Of a DNA stretch of 64,000 bases, positions 29,953-40,634 are shown piece after piece (positions within the stretch are counted from its first letter, which is position 1; each line of letters opens with the position of its first letter). The notes under the pieces were generated by a model that saw only the letters and a list, made by a program, of their open reading frames with translations, made no database searches and had not been told where the DNA came from. The stretch is from NCBI RefSeq assembly GCF_004217285.1, contig NZ_SHKS01000002.1, positions 124,001-188,000 of the forward strand. The letters run 5' to 3'. The position numbers and the translations under genes were made by a program. Origin of the DNA: Streptomyces sp. BK239 (GTDB lineage: Bacteria > Actinomycetota > Actinomycetes > Streptomycetales > Streptomycetaceae).

Positions 29953-31036
29953 CAGGCGCCGCCCGTCGGCCGGGCGAGGGCCAGCAGGTCGCTGTGGTGG
30001 ACGTCGACCCGCAGCTCGCCGGCCGAGCAGGCGGCCAGCCGGCGGGTCAGGTACTCGTCGGCGCGGGCGGCCAGTTCGGGGCGCTGCTCGACGGCGGCGC
30101 CGACCCAGCCGCGCAGCCACTGCGCGGTGAGGGCCGCCTGGTCCGGGCCGAGCCGCCAGGCGCTGGGGTTGACCTTCACCGTCGCGCCGCGGTCGGCGAA
30201 CGCCTCGCAGGCCGCGGTCACCGCGTCGGGACCGAGGAGGCCGCCGCGCCGCTGGTGGTCGTTGAACGCGGAGGCGATCTCCTCGTCCATCGGGTCGGCC
30301 TCGCCGAAGTCGACGCGCCCCGCGACCGACAGCGTGAGCAGCGCCGGGCAGCCCGCCCCGGTGCAGGCGGCGGCGAGAGCGTCGATCTCCTCGCGGGTGA
30401 GGACGTCGAGCAGCGCCGACGCGGTGACCAGCGAGGCGCCGACCAGGGCGTCGGGGGTGAGCCGGGCGACGTCCCCCCGCCGCGTCTCCACGGTGACCCG
30501 GCTGCCGTCGGCGGCGGCGCGCGGGGAGGCGACGGCCGCGAAGTGCAGGAGGTAGGGGTCGCGGTCGTGCAGGATCCAGTGCTGTGGGCCGTCGAGGCGG
30601 GGGGCCAGCCAGCGGCCCATCGAGCCGGTGCCGCAGCCCAGGTCGTGCACGACCAGCCCGCCGGGGCGGCCCGGCAGGTTGGCGAGCCGGATCCGCAGCG
30701 GGTCGAGCAGGTCCAGCGCGCGGGCCGCCGCGTCGGCGGGCTCGCGCAGCTGGAGCCACTCGGGGGCGTAGCGGGGCGGCTCCTCCGGTCCGGCGTCGTC
30801 GCGCAGCCGCACGGTGGGCCGCTCGCCGGGGCGGGTCACGGGGCCGGCGCCGGCGATGACGGCGGAGTCGTCGCCCGCCGGCTGCCCCGCCGGGAGGTCC
30901 CGGTTGTCGACGCTGGTGCTGATGTCGGTGTCCAAGGACGCCTCCCGAGGCCCCGGCTGGGACGGAACGGCCGATATGGCGGATGTGGCGGGCGTGCCCG
31001 CGGCGGGCCGCTCCGCGGGGGTGACCGTCGTCTTGC

Positions 31037-31040
<4 letters not shown>
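29952..31040 (-). CDS. Class I SAM-dependent methyltransferase
   Basis: 362 residues from ATG 31040. Residues 1-85 are a poorly conserved Pro/Ala/Thr-rich leader. The SAM-binding motif I 'VVHDLGCGTGSMGRWLA' lies at about residues 120-136, followed by 'HWILHDRDPYLL', whose acidic residue binds the ribose. It overlaps the glycosyltransferase by 4 bases (ATGA) and the membrane protein by one base, so it is part of a tightly coupled set. The substrate is unknown; a pyrimidine, pterin or sugar intermediate is plausible from the context. Confidence 0.85.
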
Positions 31041-32781
<1,741 letters not shown>

Positions 32782-32786
32782 TCAGG

Positions 32787-33791
32787 TCAGGCGCTTTCGC
32801 CGTGGTCGCGGGCGGGATCGGCGTCGTACCTGACGCGGTGGCAGAGCGCGGGGATCTCCCCCGTGGCGAGCCTCGGCATGACCTCCGGCAGCTCCTCGAA
32901 GCCGCTTTCTCCGGTGACGAGGGCGTCCAGCGCGGGGTCGGCCAGCAGATCGAGGGCGAGGGCGAGCCGGTCGGCGTAGGTACGGCCGGCGCGGCGCGGG
33001 GAGACGGTGCCGACCTGGCTGCTGCGGATGACGAGCCGGCGGGAGTGGAAGGCCTCGCCGAGCGGAAGGGTGACCCGCCGGTCGCCGTACCAGCTCAGTT
33101 CGATGACCGTGCCCTCGGGGCTGAGCAGTTCCAGGCAGCGGGCCAGGCCCTGCTCGGTGGCGCTGGCGTGCACGACGAGGTCACAGCCGTCGAGGGCGTC
33201 CTCGGGGCGCGCGAAGCCGACGCCGAGCGCCTCGGCGATACCGGCGCGGGCCGGGTCGGCGTCCACCAGCTGGACGCGGACGCCGGGGAAGCGGGCGAGG
33301 AGCGCGGCCACCGAGCAGCCGACCATGCCGCCGCCGACGACCGCGATCCGGTCCCCGACGAGCGGCGCGGCGTCCCACAGCGCGTTGACGGCCGTCTCCA
33401 CGGTGCCGGCGAGGACGGCCCGCGCGGCGGGCACGGAGTCCGGGACGACCGTGACCGCGCTCGCCGGGACGACGAAGCGGGTCTGGTGCGGGTAGAGGGA
33501 GAAGACGGTACGGCCCTTCAGCTCGGCCGGGCCCTCCTCGACCAGGCCCACGTTGAGGTAGCCGTACTTCACCGGCGCGGGGAAGTCGCCTTCCTGGAAC
33601 GGCGCCCGCATCGCGGTGTGCTGGCTCTCGGGCACGCCGCCGCGGAAGACGAGGGTCTCCGTGCCACGGCTGACACCCGAGTACAGGGACCGTACGACGA
33701 CCTCGTCGTGCGCGGGGTCCGGCAGGGTGAGGTCACGGATCTCGCCATGACCGGGCGAACCGATCCAGAACGCACGTGCGGTGCGGTTCAT
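32787..33791 (-). CDS. Zinc-type medium-chain dehydrogenase
   Basis: 334 residues. The N-terminal catalytic domain begins 'YSGVSRGTETLVFRGG' (about residues 37-52), a pattern seen in BchC-like and sorbitol-dehydrogenase-like MDRs. The Rossmann motif is 'VVGGGMVGCSVAALLA' (about 151-166). The structural four-Cys zinc loop is missing. It lies 116 bases upstream of the PTPS homologue on the same strand, so it may be the head of that operon or separate. A redox step on a sugar or side chain of the pathway product is likely. Confidence 0.85.
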   Translation of the reverse strand: MNRTARAFWIGSPGHGEIRDLTLPDPAHDEVVVRSLYSGVSRGTETLVFRGGVPESQHTAMRAPFQEGDFPAPVKYGYLNVGLVEEGPAELKGRTVFSLYPHQTRFVVPASAVTVVPDSVPAARAVLAGTVETAVNALWDAAPLVGDRIAVVGGGMVGCSVAALLARFPGVRVQLVDADPARAGIAEALGVGFARPEDALDGCDLVVHASATEQGLARCLELLSPEGTVIELSWYGDRRVTLPLGEAFHSRRLVIRSSQVGTVSPRRAGRTYADRLALALDLLADPALDALVTGESGFEELPEVMPRLATGEIPALCHRVRYDADPARDHGESA

Positions 33792-33899
33792 CGGCGTCCT
33801 CCTGAACGATCGGGAACTTGTTCACGTACCGAGGTGTGGCACAGGTCGCGCACAGTACGCGGCCTTGATCGACTCTGTCACCTGGCCGGAGGATGTGCG

Positions 33900-34661
33900 G
33901 TGGCCCTGAACAACACTTACGACGCGAGGCTGGTCCAGCAGGAGACCGCTGTGGGAGCGGGCGTGCAGGTCCTGTTGCTGGCCTTCCTCGGCACGGCGAT
34001 CGGCATGGGGCCGGCGGGCTGGGTGACCGGGCTCGTCTTCGCCGTCGCCACCTGGGCGGTGCTCTCCCGGGCGCTGCACCGTTCGCAGTTGCGCTCCTTC
34101 GGCCCGGCCAACCGGGTCACTCTCGGCCGAGCCACCCTGGTCGGCGGAGTCACCGCGCTGGTGGCGGACTCCTTCGTCAGCGCGCCGCCGGTGTCGCTGC
34201 TGGTCGGGCTGACCGCGGTGGCCCTGATCCTGGACGGCGTGGACGGCAAGGTCGCCCGCCGCACCGGCACGTCGACAGCGCTGGGAGCGCGGTTCGACAT
34301 GGAGGTCGACGCGTTCCTGATCCTGGTGCTCAGCGTGTACGTGTCGATGGAGCTCGGCCCGTGGGTGCTGCTGATGGGCGGCATGCGCTACGCCTTCGTC
34401 GCCGCGGCCCGCGTCGCCCCGTGGCTGAACGCCCCGCTCCCGCCGAGCATGGCCCGCAAGACGGTCGCCGCGATGCAGGGCGTCTGCCTGCTGGTCGCGG
34501 GCGCGGACCTCCTTCCCCACGTCGCCAACTTCGGTGTCGCCCTGCTCGCGCTGACCCTGCTGGTGTGGTCCTTCGGCCGGGACGTCCTGTGGCTGTGGCG
34601 TACCTCCCGGGTCCTGCCCGCCGCCACCGCGGAGCCCCGCCTGGAGCTCGCCACGCGCTGA
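33900..34661 (+). CDS. CDP-alcohol phosphatidyltransferase
   Basis: 253 residues from GTG 33900 with GGAGGA 6 bases upstream. The family signature D-x2-DG-x2-AR-x8-G-x3-D-x3-D is complete, starting at 'DGVDGKVARR' and ending 'GARFDMEVD'. About six hydrophobic helices are visible. These enzymes transfer a phosphatidyl or similar group from a CDP-activated donor to an alcohol at the membrane. It is divergent from the dehydrogenase across 108 bases. With the glycosyltransferase and UPF0104 protein it suggests a membrane-anchored product. Confidence 0.88.
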   Translation: MALNNTYDARLVQQETAVGAGVQVLLLAFLGTAIGMGPAGWVTGLVFAVATWAVLSRALHRSQLRSFGPANRVTLGRATLVGGVTALVADSFVSAPPVSLLVGLTAVALILDGVDGKVARRTGTSTALGARFDMEVDAFLILVLSVYVSMELGPWVLLMGGMRYAFVAAARVAPWLNAPLPPSMARKTVAAMQGVCLLVAGADLLPHVANFGVALLALTLLVWSFGRDVLWLWRTSRVLPAATAEPRLELATR

Positions 34662-34692
34662 ACCCACAACCCCTGCCAGGGGGCCAGGACTT

Positions 34693-34740
34693 GACGGCGA
34701 AGGGCCCGAACCGGTCTCACGGTTCGGGCCCTTCGCCGTC
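34693..34740. terminator. Strong bidirectional terminator
   Basis: A perfect 21-bp inverted repeat with a 6-base loop (GTCTCA, 34714-34719) lies 31 bases after the CDP-alcohol phosphatidyltransferase stop and 46 bases before the convergent TetR stop. The arm begins GACGGCGAAGGGCCC. Confidence 0.85.
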
Positions 34741-34786
34741 GGCCGTACCGCTCGTGCGCCCCGGCGTCGGTGTCGGCGGGGTGCGG

Positions 34787-35365
34787 CTACTCCGCCGCCA
34801 CGATGCGTTCGACCGCCGCCGCCACCAGTTCGTCGCGTTCGGCCTCGGTGAACACGTCCGGAAGGGTGAGCTGTTCGACGATCAGCCAGTTCAGCGTCAA
34901 GATCAGCAGCTTCACGGCCATGGCGTCGCCGGGGAGGCCGGAGGCCTCGTGGTAGGCGACGTTGGCGTCGACGTCGGCGCGCACCCGTTCGGTGAGGACC
35001 GTGCGCAGTTCGGGACGGCGGGTGGCCTCCAGGCGCAGTTCGAGCAGCGCCAGGTATCCGGTGCGGAACGCGGCGACACGGCCGACGAGTTCACGCATCA
35101 GCTCCACGTACGTCTCCCGGTCGCGGCCCGCCGTCCGCTGCCGGGCGATCGTGGCCTCGTCGGGCTGGAGCCGTTCGTAGACCCGGGCGCCGGCCTGGGT
35201 GAGCAGATCGTCGCGGCTGGCGAAGTAGTTGGACGCGGTGCCGACGGGCACGGCGGCCTCGGCGTCCACCGCCCGGAACGTCAGCCCACGCGCGCCCTGC
35301 CCGGCCAGCACCTCGATCGCGGCGTCGACGAGCGCCGCCCGTCGTTGCTCGTTCCGCCTCACCAT
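34787..35365 (-). CDS. TetR-family repressor
   Basis: 192 residues from ATG 35365, with GGAG 8 bases upstream; an in-frame GTG 9 bases earlier is possible. The helix-turn-helix is 'LTFRAVDAEAAVPVGTASNYF' at about residues 30-50. It is divergent from a DHFR-like reductase gene across 71 bases that hold two AGTACTACGT sites, so it probably represses that gene and itself. Confidence 0.88.
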   Translation of the reverse strand: MVRRNEQRRAALVDAAIEVLAGQGARGLTFRAVDAEAAVPVGTASNYFASRDDLLTQAGARVYERLQPDEATIARQRTAGRDRETYVELMRELVGRVAAFRTGYLALLELRLEATRRPELRTVLTERVRADVDANVAYHEASGLPGDAMAVKLLILTLNWLIVEQLTLPDVFTEAERDELVAAAVERIVAAE

Positions 35366-35381
35366 TGACACCACTCCATAT

Positions 35382-35421
35382 GTAGTACTACGTTCATGGC
35401 ACTACAGAGAGAGTACTACGT
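35382..35421. promoter_or_regulatory. Paired TetR-type operator sites
   Basis: GTAGTACTAC (35382-35391) is a perfect palindrome. The decamer AGTACTACGT occurs at 35384-35393 and again at 35412-35421. The AT-rich pair lies between the divergent TetR and DHFR-like genes and directly before the reductase Shine-Dalgarno. Confidence 0.7.
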
Positions 35422-35436
35422 ATGGAGTTATCTCGG

Positions 35437-36030
35437 ATGCGAAAGCTCGTGTACTACATCGCCGTCTCCCTCGACGGCCGGATCGCCGGCCCCGGCGGCG
35501 AGTTCGACTTCTACCCGGCCGGTGACGAGCGGCAGGCCGCCGCCTACGCCGCCTGGACCAACGCCCTGTACCCCGAGACGGTCCCGACCGCCTTCCGCGC
35601 CGCCGCCGGCCTCGCCGACGCGCCGAACCGGCACTTCGACACCGTCGTCATGGGCCTGGGCGGCTACCGCCCCGCCCTCGACGCGGGCGTCACCAGCCCG
35701 TACGCCCACCTGCGGCAGTACGTCGTCTCCAGCACGCTCGACCCCGACGTCGACCCGGCCGTCACCGTCGTCCCCGGTGACCCGCTCGCGCTCGTCCGCG
35801 AGCTCAAGCGGGAGGAGGGCACGGGGCTGGACGTCTGGCTCTGCGGTGGCGGCAAGCTCGCGGGCGCCGTCCTGCCCGAGATCGACGAACTGGTGATCAA
35901 GAGCTACCCGGTGGTGGCCGGCGCCGGCATCCCGGCCTTCGACGGCGCCTTCGACCCCACGGTGTTCGACGTCGCCGAGCGCACCGCGTTCCCCAGCGGC
36001 GTCACCCTCACCCACCTCACCCGCCGGTGA
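35437..36030 (+). CDS. DHFR/RibD-like reductase
   Basis: 197 residues from ATG 35437, with GGAG 9 bases upstream. The ATG at 35422 would place a TTA codon at position 3 and put the operator against the start, so it is less likely. The protein begins 'MRKLVYYIAVSLDGRIAGPGG', the RibD C-terminal/DHFR-like fold, with the NADPH-binding 'DVWLCGGGKLAGAVLPEIDEL' at about residues 130-150. Such small reductases are usually of unknown substrate. Control by the divergent TetR protein is likely. Confidence 0.85.
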   Translation: MRKLVYYIAVSLDGRIAGPGGEFDFYPAGDERQAAAYAAWTNALYPETVPTAFRAAAGLADAPNRHFDTVVMGLGGYRPALDAGVTSPYAHLRQYVVSSTLDPDVDPAVTVVPGDPLALVRELKREEGTGLDVWLCGGGKLAGAVLPEIDELVIKSYPVVAGAGIPAFDGAFDPTVFDVAERTAFPSGVTLTHLTRR

Positions 36031-36070
36031 GTGAAGCGGCGGGGCGGTGCGGGCGCGCGGGCGGGGCGCG

Positions 36071-37324
36071 TCAACCGGGCTGGTCCGTGGAGGTCGGCGG
36101 GGCGGACGGGCGGCACGGCAGCAGCGTCAGCGCCACCGCCGGGACGGCCGCCAGGACGAGCCACGGCACGGCCGGCGGCAGGCCGGCGTCCAGCAGGGCG
36201 CCCGTCGCCGCGCTCCCGGCCAGCACGATCAGGCCCGACACCGAGGACAGCGCTCCGGTGTAGAGACCCAGGCGGCCCTCCCCCGCCAGGTCGGGCACCC
36301 AGGCCCGGGCAGCGGGGGCGACGAGCATCTGGCCGAGAGTGAGCAGGACGACGAAGCCCGTCGCGGGCAGCAGTCCGCTCACCCCGGTCGCCCCGGCGGG
36401 TGCCGCCGCGGCGACGACCGCGAAGCCGCCCGCGATGAGCGCCAGCCCGGCCGCCATGGAACGGCGCAAGGTGAGCCGGCCCCCGACCCACCGGGTGACC
36501 GGCAGCTGCGCCGTCACCACCAGCAGCGAGGACAGGGCGAACAGCCACGCCAGCGGCCCTTGCGACCCGGCCGCGCGCTCCACCTCCGCCGGGAGCGCGA
36601 GATACAGCTGGTTGTAGGCCAGGAGGTACGCGCCGTAGGCGCAGCACAGGGCGAGGAAGCGCCGGTTGCGCAGCAACGGGCCGATCCCGCCCCGCAGTCG
36701 GACCCGCTCCCGGCCGGGGACGCGCTGCGGCAGCAGCAGGACGTGCCCGGCCAGCACGAGGACGAAGATCCCCGCGCCGGCCAGACAGACGGCACGGAAG
36801 TCCACCGACAGCAGCAGCGCGCCCAGCAGCGGGCCGAGGAACGCCCCGGCCTGTCCGGCGACCGTGAACAGCGCCAGCACCCGGGTGCGCGGACCGGCCC
36901 CCGACTCCTCCCACACGACGGCCTGCCGGGCCACCTCGGACTCGACGGCGGGCGAGAACAGCGCGGCGGCGAAACCGATGAGCAACACCGCCGCGATCAC
37001 CGACCAGGGCTCGCCGGCGTACCCCAGCCAGCCGAAACCGGCGACGCGCAGCGCGCATCCGGCGAGGACGACGGGCCGGATGCCGTACCGGTCGGCCAGC
37101 GCGCCGCCCACCAGGAACAGCCCCTGCTGACTGAAGGTGCGCAGCCCCAGCACGAACCCGACCGCCCAGCCCGCCATGCCGACGGCCCCGCCCAGATGCT
37201 CCGCCAGGAAGGGCAGCACGGCGAAGAAGCCGATGTTGAAGGCGAGCTGAGTGCCGATCAGCAGCTTCAGGAGAGGCGGCAGTTGAGTTCGCTGTGGTTT
37301 TGCACGTGGGACGGCGAGGGTCAT
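36071..37324 (-). CDS. MFS exporter (CntE-like)
   Basis: 417 residues with about twelve hydrophobic helices; motif A-like 'GGALADRYGIRPVVLAG' is at about residues 77-93. It is the last gene of the operon GNAT, substrate-binding protein, fused permease, MFS; its start overlaps the permease stop by 4 bases (ATGA). In opine-metallophore systems an MFS exporter (CntE) secretes the metallophore and a NikA/CntA-type ABC importer takes the metal complex back, a combination mirrored here. A role in metallophore release is inferred. Confidence 0.8.
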   Translation of the reverse strand: MTLAVPRAKPQRTQLPPLLKLLIGTQLAFNIGFFAVLPFLAEHLGGAVGMAGWAVGFVLGLRTFSQQGLFLVGGALADRYGIRPVVLAGCALRVAGFGWLGYAGEPWSVIAAVLLIGFAAALFSPAVESEVARQAVVWEESGAGPRTRVLALFTVAGQAGAFLGPLLGALLLSVDFRAVCLAGAGIFVLVLAGHVLLLPQRVPGRERVRLRGGIGPLLRNRRFLALCCAYGAYLLAYNQLYLALPAEVERAAGSQGPLAWLFALSSLLVVTAQLPVTRWVGGRLTLRRSMAAGLALIAGGFAVVAAAAPAGATGVSGLLPATGFVVLLTLGQMLVAPAARAWVPDLAGEGRLGLYTGALSSVSGLIVLAGSAATGALLDAGLPPAVPWLVLAAVPAVALTLLPCRPSAPPTSTDQPG

Positions 37325-39114
37325 CGCGTCGCCGCCGACTCCGGTTGCTTGGTGAGGCGTTCGGCCACAAGTTCAGCCGTGCGTCGCTGTCGTCGCAGCC
37401 GCGGCAGTCGCACGCCGCCCGCCGCCGTCACGGCGAGCGCTCCGAGCAGGGCGAGGACGGCGGCCGGAGCCAGGACGGCCCAGGGGGCTCGTTCGGCGTA
37501 CGGCTGGTTCTCAGCGAGCAGCAACCCCCATTCGGGGGACGGGGGTTGGGCGCCGAGGCCCAGGAATCCGAGGGAGGCCAGTGCGAGGGCGACGCCGGGC
37601 AGACGCAGCAGTGCGTGGCGGGCTACGGACGGGAGGACGGCCGGCAGGAGTTCGCCGCGCAGCAGGTGCCAGGGTCCGGCGCCGAGTGCCCGGGTCGCGG
37701 TGAGGTGGACGGTGGCGCGTTCCTGGCTCAGCAGCGCCGAGGTGTGCGCGGCGAGCGGGGCCCAGGCGACGACGGCGACCGCGAGGACGGGCGTGGACGC
37801 GCCGCTGCCGGAGACCGCGGTGACGAAGAGCGCGGCGAGGACGGGCGGCACGGCGTTGACGGTGTCGACGAGCGGTCCGGACAGCGCCGGCAGCAGGCCG
37901 AGCAGCACGCCGGCGATCAGCGCGAGGGCGGTGACGGCGAGGGCGAGGAGCAGGGTGTCGAGGGCGCCGTGGGCGACCCGGGCGAGGATGTCCCGGCCGA
38001 GGGAGTCGGTGCCGAACGGGTGGGCGGGTGAAGGCGGCTTCAGGCGGGCGCCGGTGTCGAGGGCGAGCGGGTCGCGGGGCAGGCCGAGGGCGATGACGCC
38101 GAGCAGGAGGGCGCCGTAGGCGAGGGGCAGCACCGTGCGGGCCGGTGGGGCCGGCCGGTGCAGGCTGTGCAGGGCGCCGTCGCGCAGCGCGGGGCCGATG
38201 AGGCGGCGGGCGGCGAGGTGGGCGAGGGCGGTGGTGAGGGCGGCGAGGGCGACCAGGGCGAGGGCGCCGGCCTGGAGGACGGGCAGGTCCTGGGCGATCG
38301 CGGCCTGGAGGGTGGTGCGGCCGAGGCCGGGGATGTCGAAGATCTTCTCCACGGCGACGGATCCGCCGGTCAGGCCCACGACGAACAGGCCGAGGTTGGG
38401 CAGCAGTCCGGGAACGCACCGGCGCAGGGCCTGGCGGGCGATGCGGTGGCCGGGCAGCCCTCGGGCCGCCGCGGCCAGCGCCCACGACTCGCCGAAGGCG
38501 CCGGGGAGTTGGTCGTCGAGGAGTCGTCCGAGGACCGCCCCGGCGGGCAGGCCGAGGGCGAGCGCCGGCAGCACCGTCCACTGCGGGCCGTACCAGCCGA
38601 GGGCGGGCAGCCAGCCCCACTGGACGCCGACGACGGTCGCGAGAACGGACGCGGTGAGGAACTCGGGGAGCGCCGCGAGCACCGCGGAGCCCGAGCCGCC
38701 GGCCCGCCGCCCGTCGAGGCGTCGCGCCGCGCCGAGGCGCAGGGTGCGTGCGCAGACGGCCGCGGCGGTGACGAGGGCGACGAGGAGGGCCACCGTCACC
38801 AGCAGCAGGGAGACGCCGAGCGCCTGGAGCAGGCCGGGCACGACCTCGGCGCCGGAGATCCACGACCGTCCGGCGTCCCCGCGCGGCAGTCCGGCGATCC
38901 ATTGGCCGAGCACGTGCACCGGGCCTTCGTCCAGGCCGAGTTGGGCCCGGATGTGGGCGAGCGTCTCGGGGGTGGGGTCGCGGTCGGCGGACCGCGCCTT
39001 GAGGACTGTCAGCGCCGGGTCGGTGCGCGAGAGCCAGGGCAGCAGCCCGATCCCGCACACCAGCAGCGCGGCCAGTGCGGCGCGCCACAGCAGCGCGCCC
39101 AGCCTGCTCCCCAT
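37321..39114 (-). CDS. Fused two-domain ABC permease (DppB-DppC type)
   Basis: 597 residues, about twice a normal permease. The first half ends in a DppB-like EAA region ('SWALAAAARGLPGHRIARQAL' and 'SVAVEKIFDIPGLGRTTL', about residues 210-270). The second half is DppC-like ('PFGTDSLGRDILARVAHGA', 'ATRALGAGPWHLLRGELLP', 'LGLGAQPPSPEWGLLLAE'). Peptide/nickel/opine importers normally use two separate permeases. It starts 3 bases after the binding-protein stop. No ATPase gene is in this operon or window, so it must borrow one from elsewhere. Confidence 0.88.
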   Translation of the reverse strand: MGSRLGALLWRAALAALLVCGIGLLPWLSRTDPALTVLKARSADRDPTPETLAHIRAQLGLDEGPVHVLGQWIAGLPRGDAGRSWISGAEVVPGLLQALGVSLLLVTVALLVALVTAAAVCARTLRLGAARRLDGRRAGGSGSAVLAALPEFLTASVLATVVGVQWGWLPALGWYGPQWTVLPALALGLPAGAVLGRLLDDQLPGAFGESWALAAAARGLPGHRIARQALRRCVPGLLPNLGLFVVGLTGGSVAVEKIFDIPGLGRTTLQAAIAQDLPVLQAGALALVALAALTTALAHLAARRLIGPALRDGALHSLHRPAPPARTVLPLAYGALLLGVIALGLPRDPLALDTGARLKPPSPAHPFGTDSLGRDILARVAHGALDTLLLALAVTALALIAGVLLGLLPALSGPLVDTVNAVPPVLAALFVTAVSGSGASTPVLAVAVVAWAPLAAHTSALLSQERATVHLTATRALGAGPWHLLRGELLPAVLPSVARHALLRLPGVALALASLGFLGLGAQPPSPEWGLLLAENQPYAERAPWAVLAPAAVLALLGALAVTAAGGVRLPRLRRQRRTAELVAERLTKQPESAATR

Positions 39115-39117
39115 GGC

Positions 39118-40629
39118 TCAGCGCCGGGTGCCGGTGCCGACGAGGGTGCGCTCGTAGGGATCCAGGATCACACCGCTCGCCTTGCCGCCGACGCCCGTGA
39201 TGACGCGCTGGTGGACCAGCGGCACGACGGCGTCGGTGCCGAGGACGGCGGCCTCGGCGGCCATGGCCGCGTCCTGTCGCTTCGCCGTGTCGGCGACGCC
39301 CTGCGCCTTCGCCACGGCCCGGTCGGCCTTCTTGTCGCAGAGCTGGGCGAGGTTGTAGCTCCCGGCACAGGTGTAGTCGCTGCTGAGGACCGCGACGGGG
39401 TCGCCGGTGTCGAGGAGGCTGTTGCGGGCCCCGACGAAGGCGTCGAACTTCCCGGCGAGGGCGTCGCTCTCCAGGCGTGAGTACTCGCGCACCTCCAGCT
39501 TGACCCTGAAGCCGGCCTTCTCCAGCTGCTGCTTCAGAACCTGTGCCGCTTCGGGGAGTTCGGGCCGGTTGTCGTAGGTGGCGAGGGTGACGGGGGCGCC
39601 GGCGGGCTTGCCGGCCGGGGCCCGGCCGATCGGCGGGACGCGCTTGCCCTGGGCCCAGGTCAGGGCGGGTCCGTAGATGCCGACGCCGGCGTCGGCGTGG
39701 CCTTCGAAGACGCCCTTGGCGAGGACGGAGGTGTCGACGGCTTCGCGGGCGGCGGCGCGCAGCGAAGGGTCCTTGAAAACGCCGGACTTCGTGTTGAGCT
39801 GCAGGCTGGTGGTGCGGGTGGTGGCGGTCTCACGGCGGGTGTCCGCGTCGAGGGTGGCCGCCTGGGACACGGGGATCGCCTCGGCGACGTCGACCTGTCC
39901 GGTGCGCAGGGCGTTGGCTCGGGCGGTGCCGTCGGCGATGAAGCGGGCGTCGATGCCGGACGCCTGGGCGCGGCCGCCCCAGTAGTCGTCGAAGCGGTCG
40001 AGGTCGGCGCTGGTGTTGCCGTTGACCTTGGTCAGCCGGAAGGGGCCGGTGGCGGTGCCGACCGGGTCGGCGGCGCCCTTCGCGTCGTAGGCCTTGGGGG
40101 CGAGGACGGCGAGGCTCGGGCTGGACAGGCGCAGCGGCAGCGCGGGGTCCGGGGCGGCGGTGGTGACGCGGACGCCGGTGGCGCCGTCGGCCTGGGCGGT
40201 GAGGGCGACGCCGGAGAGGGCGGCGGGGGCGGGCCGGGCCCGGGTGGCGTGGGTGAGGGAGGCGGCGACGGCGGCCGGGGTGAGCGAGGTGCCGTCCTGG
40301 AAGTCGGCCTCGCGCAGGGTGAACAGCCAGGTGCGGTCGTCCTCCCGGCGCCAGGAGGAGGCGAGCGCGGGGGCGGCCGCGCCGTTGGCGTCGAGGGCGG
40401 TCAGGCCCTCGGTGACGCCGAGCCGGCTGAGGAGGGTGGCGTCGGCGCCGTACGGGGAGAGGTTCTCGGCGGGCGGGAAGGCGAGGGCGACGCGCAGCCG
40501 GGAGCCGTCCTTCGCGTCGGTCGCCTCACCGCTGCCGCCGCCGGAGGCGAAGCAGCCGGACAGGAGCGGGGCGAGCGTCGGGGCGAGCACGAGGGCGGCG
40601 GCGAGCCGCCGTCGGCGGGGGAAGCGCAT
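39118..40629 (-). CDS. SBP family 5 lipoprotein (peptide/nickel/opine type)
   Basis: 503 residues. The lipoprotein signal 'LAPLLSGC' puts the lipidated Cys at residue 26. The mature protein has the family-5 pattern: 'LRVALAFPPAENLSPYGADATL', 'LFTLREADFQDGTSLTPAAVAASL' and 'LQLNTKSGVFKDPSLRAAAREAVD'. It would deliver a peptide-like or metal-chelate substrate to the fused permease. It starts 5 bases after the GNAT stop. The Zur-like box upstream of the GNAT gene suggests that the cargo is a zinc chelate. Confidence 0.88.
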   Translation of the reverse strand: MRFPRRRRLAAALVLAPTLAPLLSGCFASGGGSGEATDAKDGSRLRVALAFPPAENLSPYGADATLLSRLGVTEGLTALDANGAAAPALASSWRREDDRTWLFTLREADFQDGTSLTPAAVAASLTHATRARPAPAALSGVALTAQADGATGVRVTTAAPDPALPLRLSSPSLAVLAPKAYDAKGAADPVGTATGPFRLTKVNGNTSADLDRFDDYWGGRAQASGIDARFIADGTARANALRTGQVDVAEAIPVSQAATLDADTRRETATTRTTSLQLNTKSGVFKDPSLRAAAREAVDTSVLAKGVFEGHADAGVGIYGPALTWAQGKRVPPIGRAPAGKPAGAPVTLATYDNRPELPEAAQVLKQQLEKAGFRVKLEVREYSRLESDALAGKFDAFVGARNSLLDTGDPVAVLSSDYTCAGSYNLAQLCDKKADRAVAKAQGVADTAKRQDAAMAAEAAVLGTDAVVPLVHQRVITGVGGKASGVILDPYERTLVGTGTRR

Positions 40630-40634
40630 GGGAT

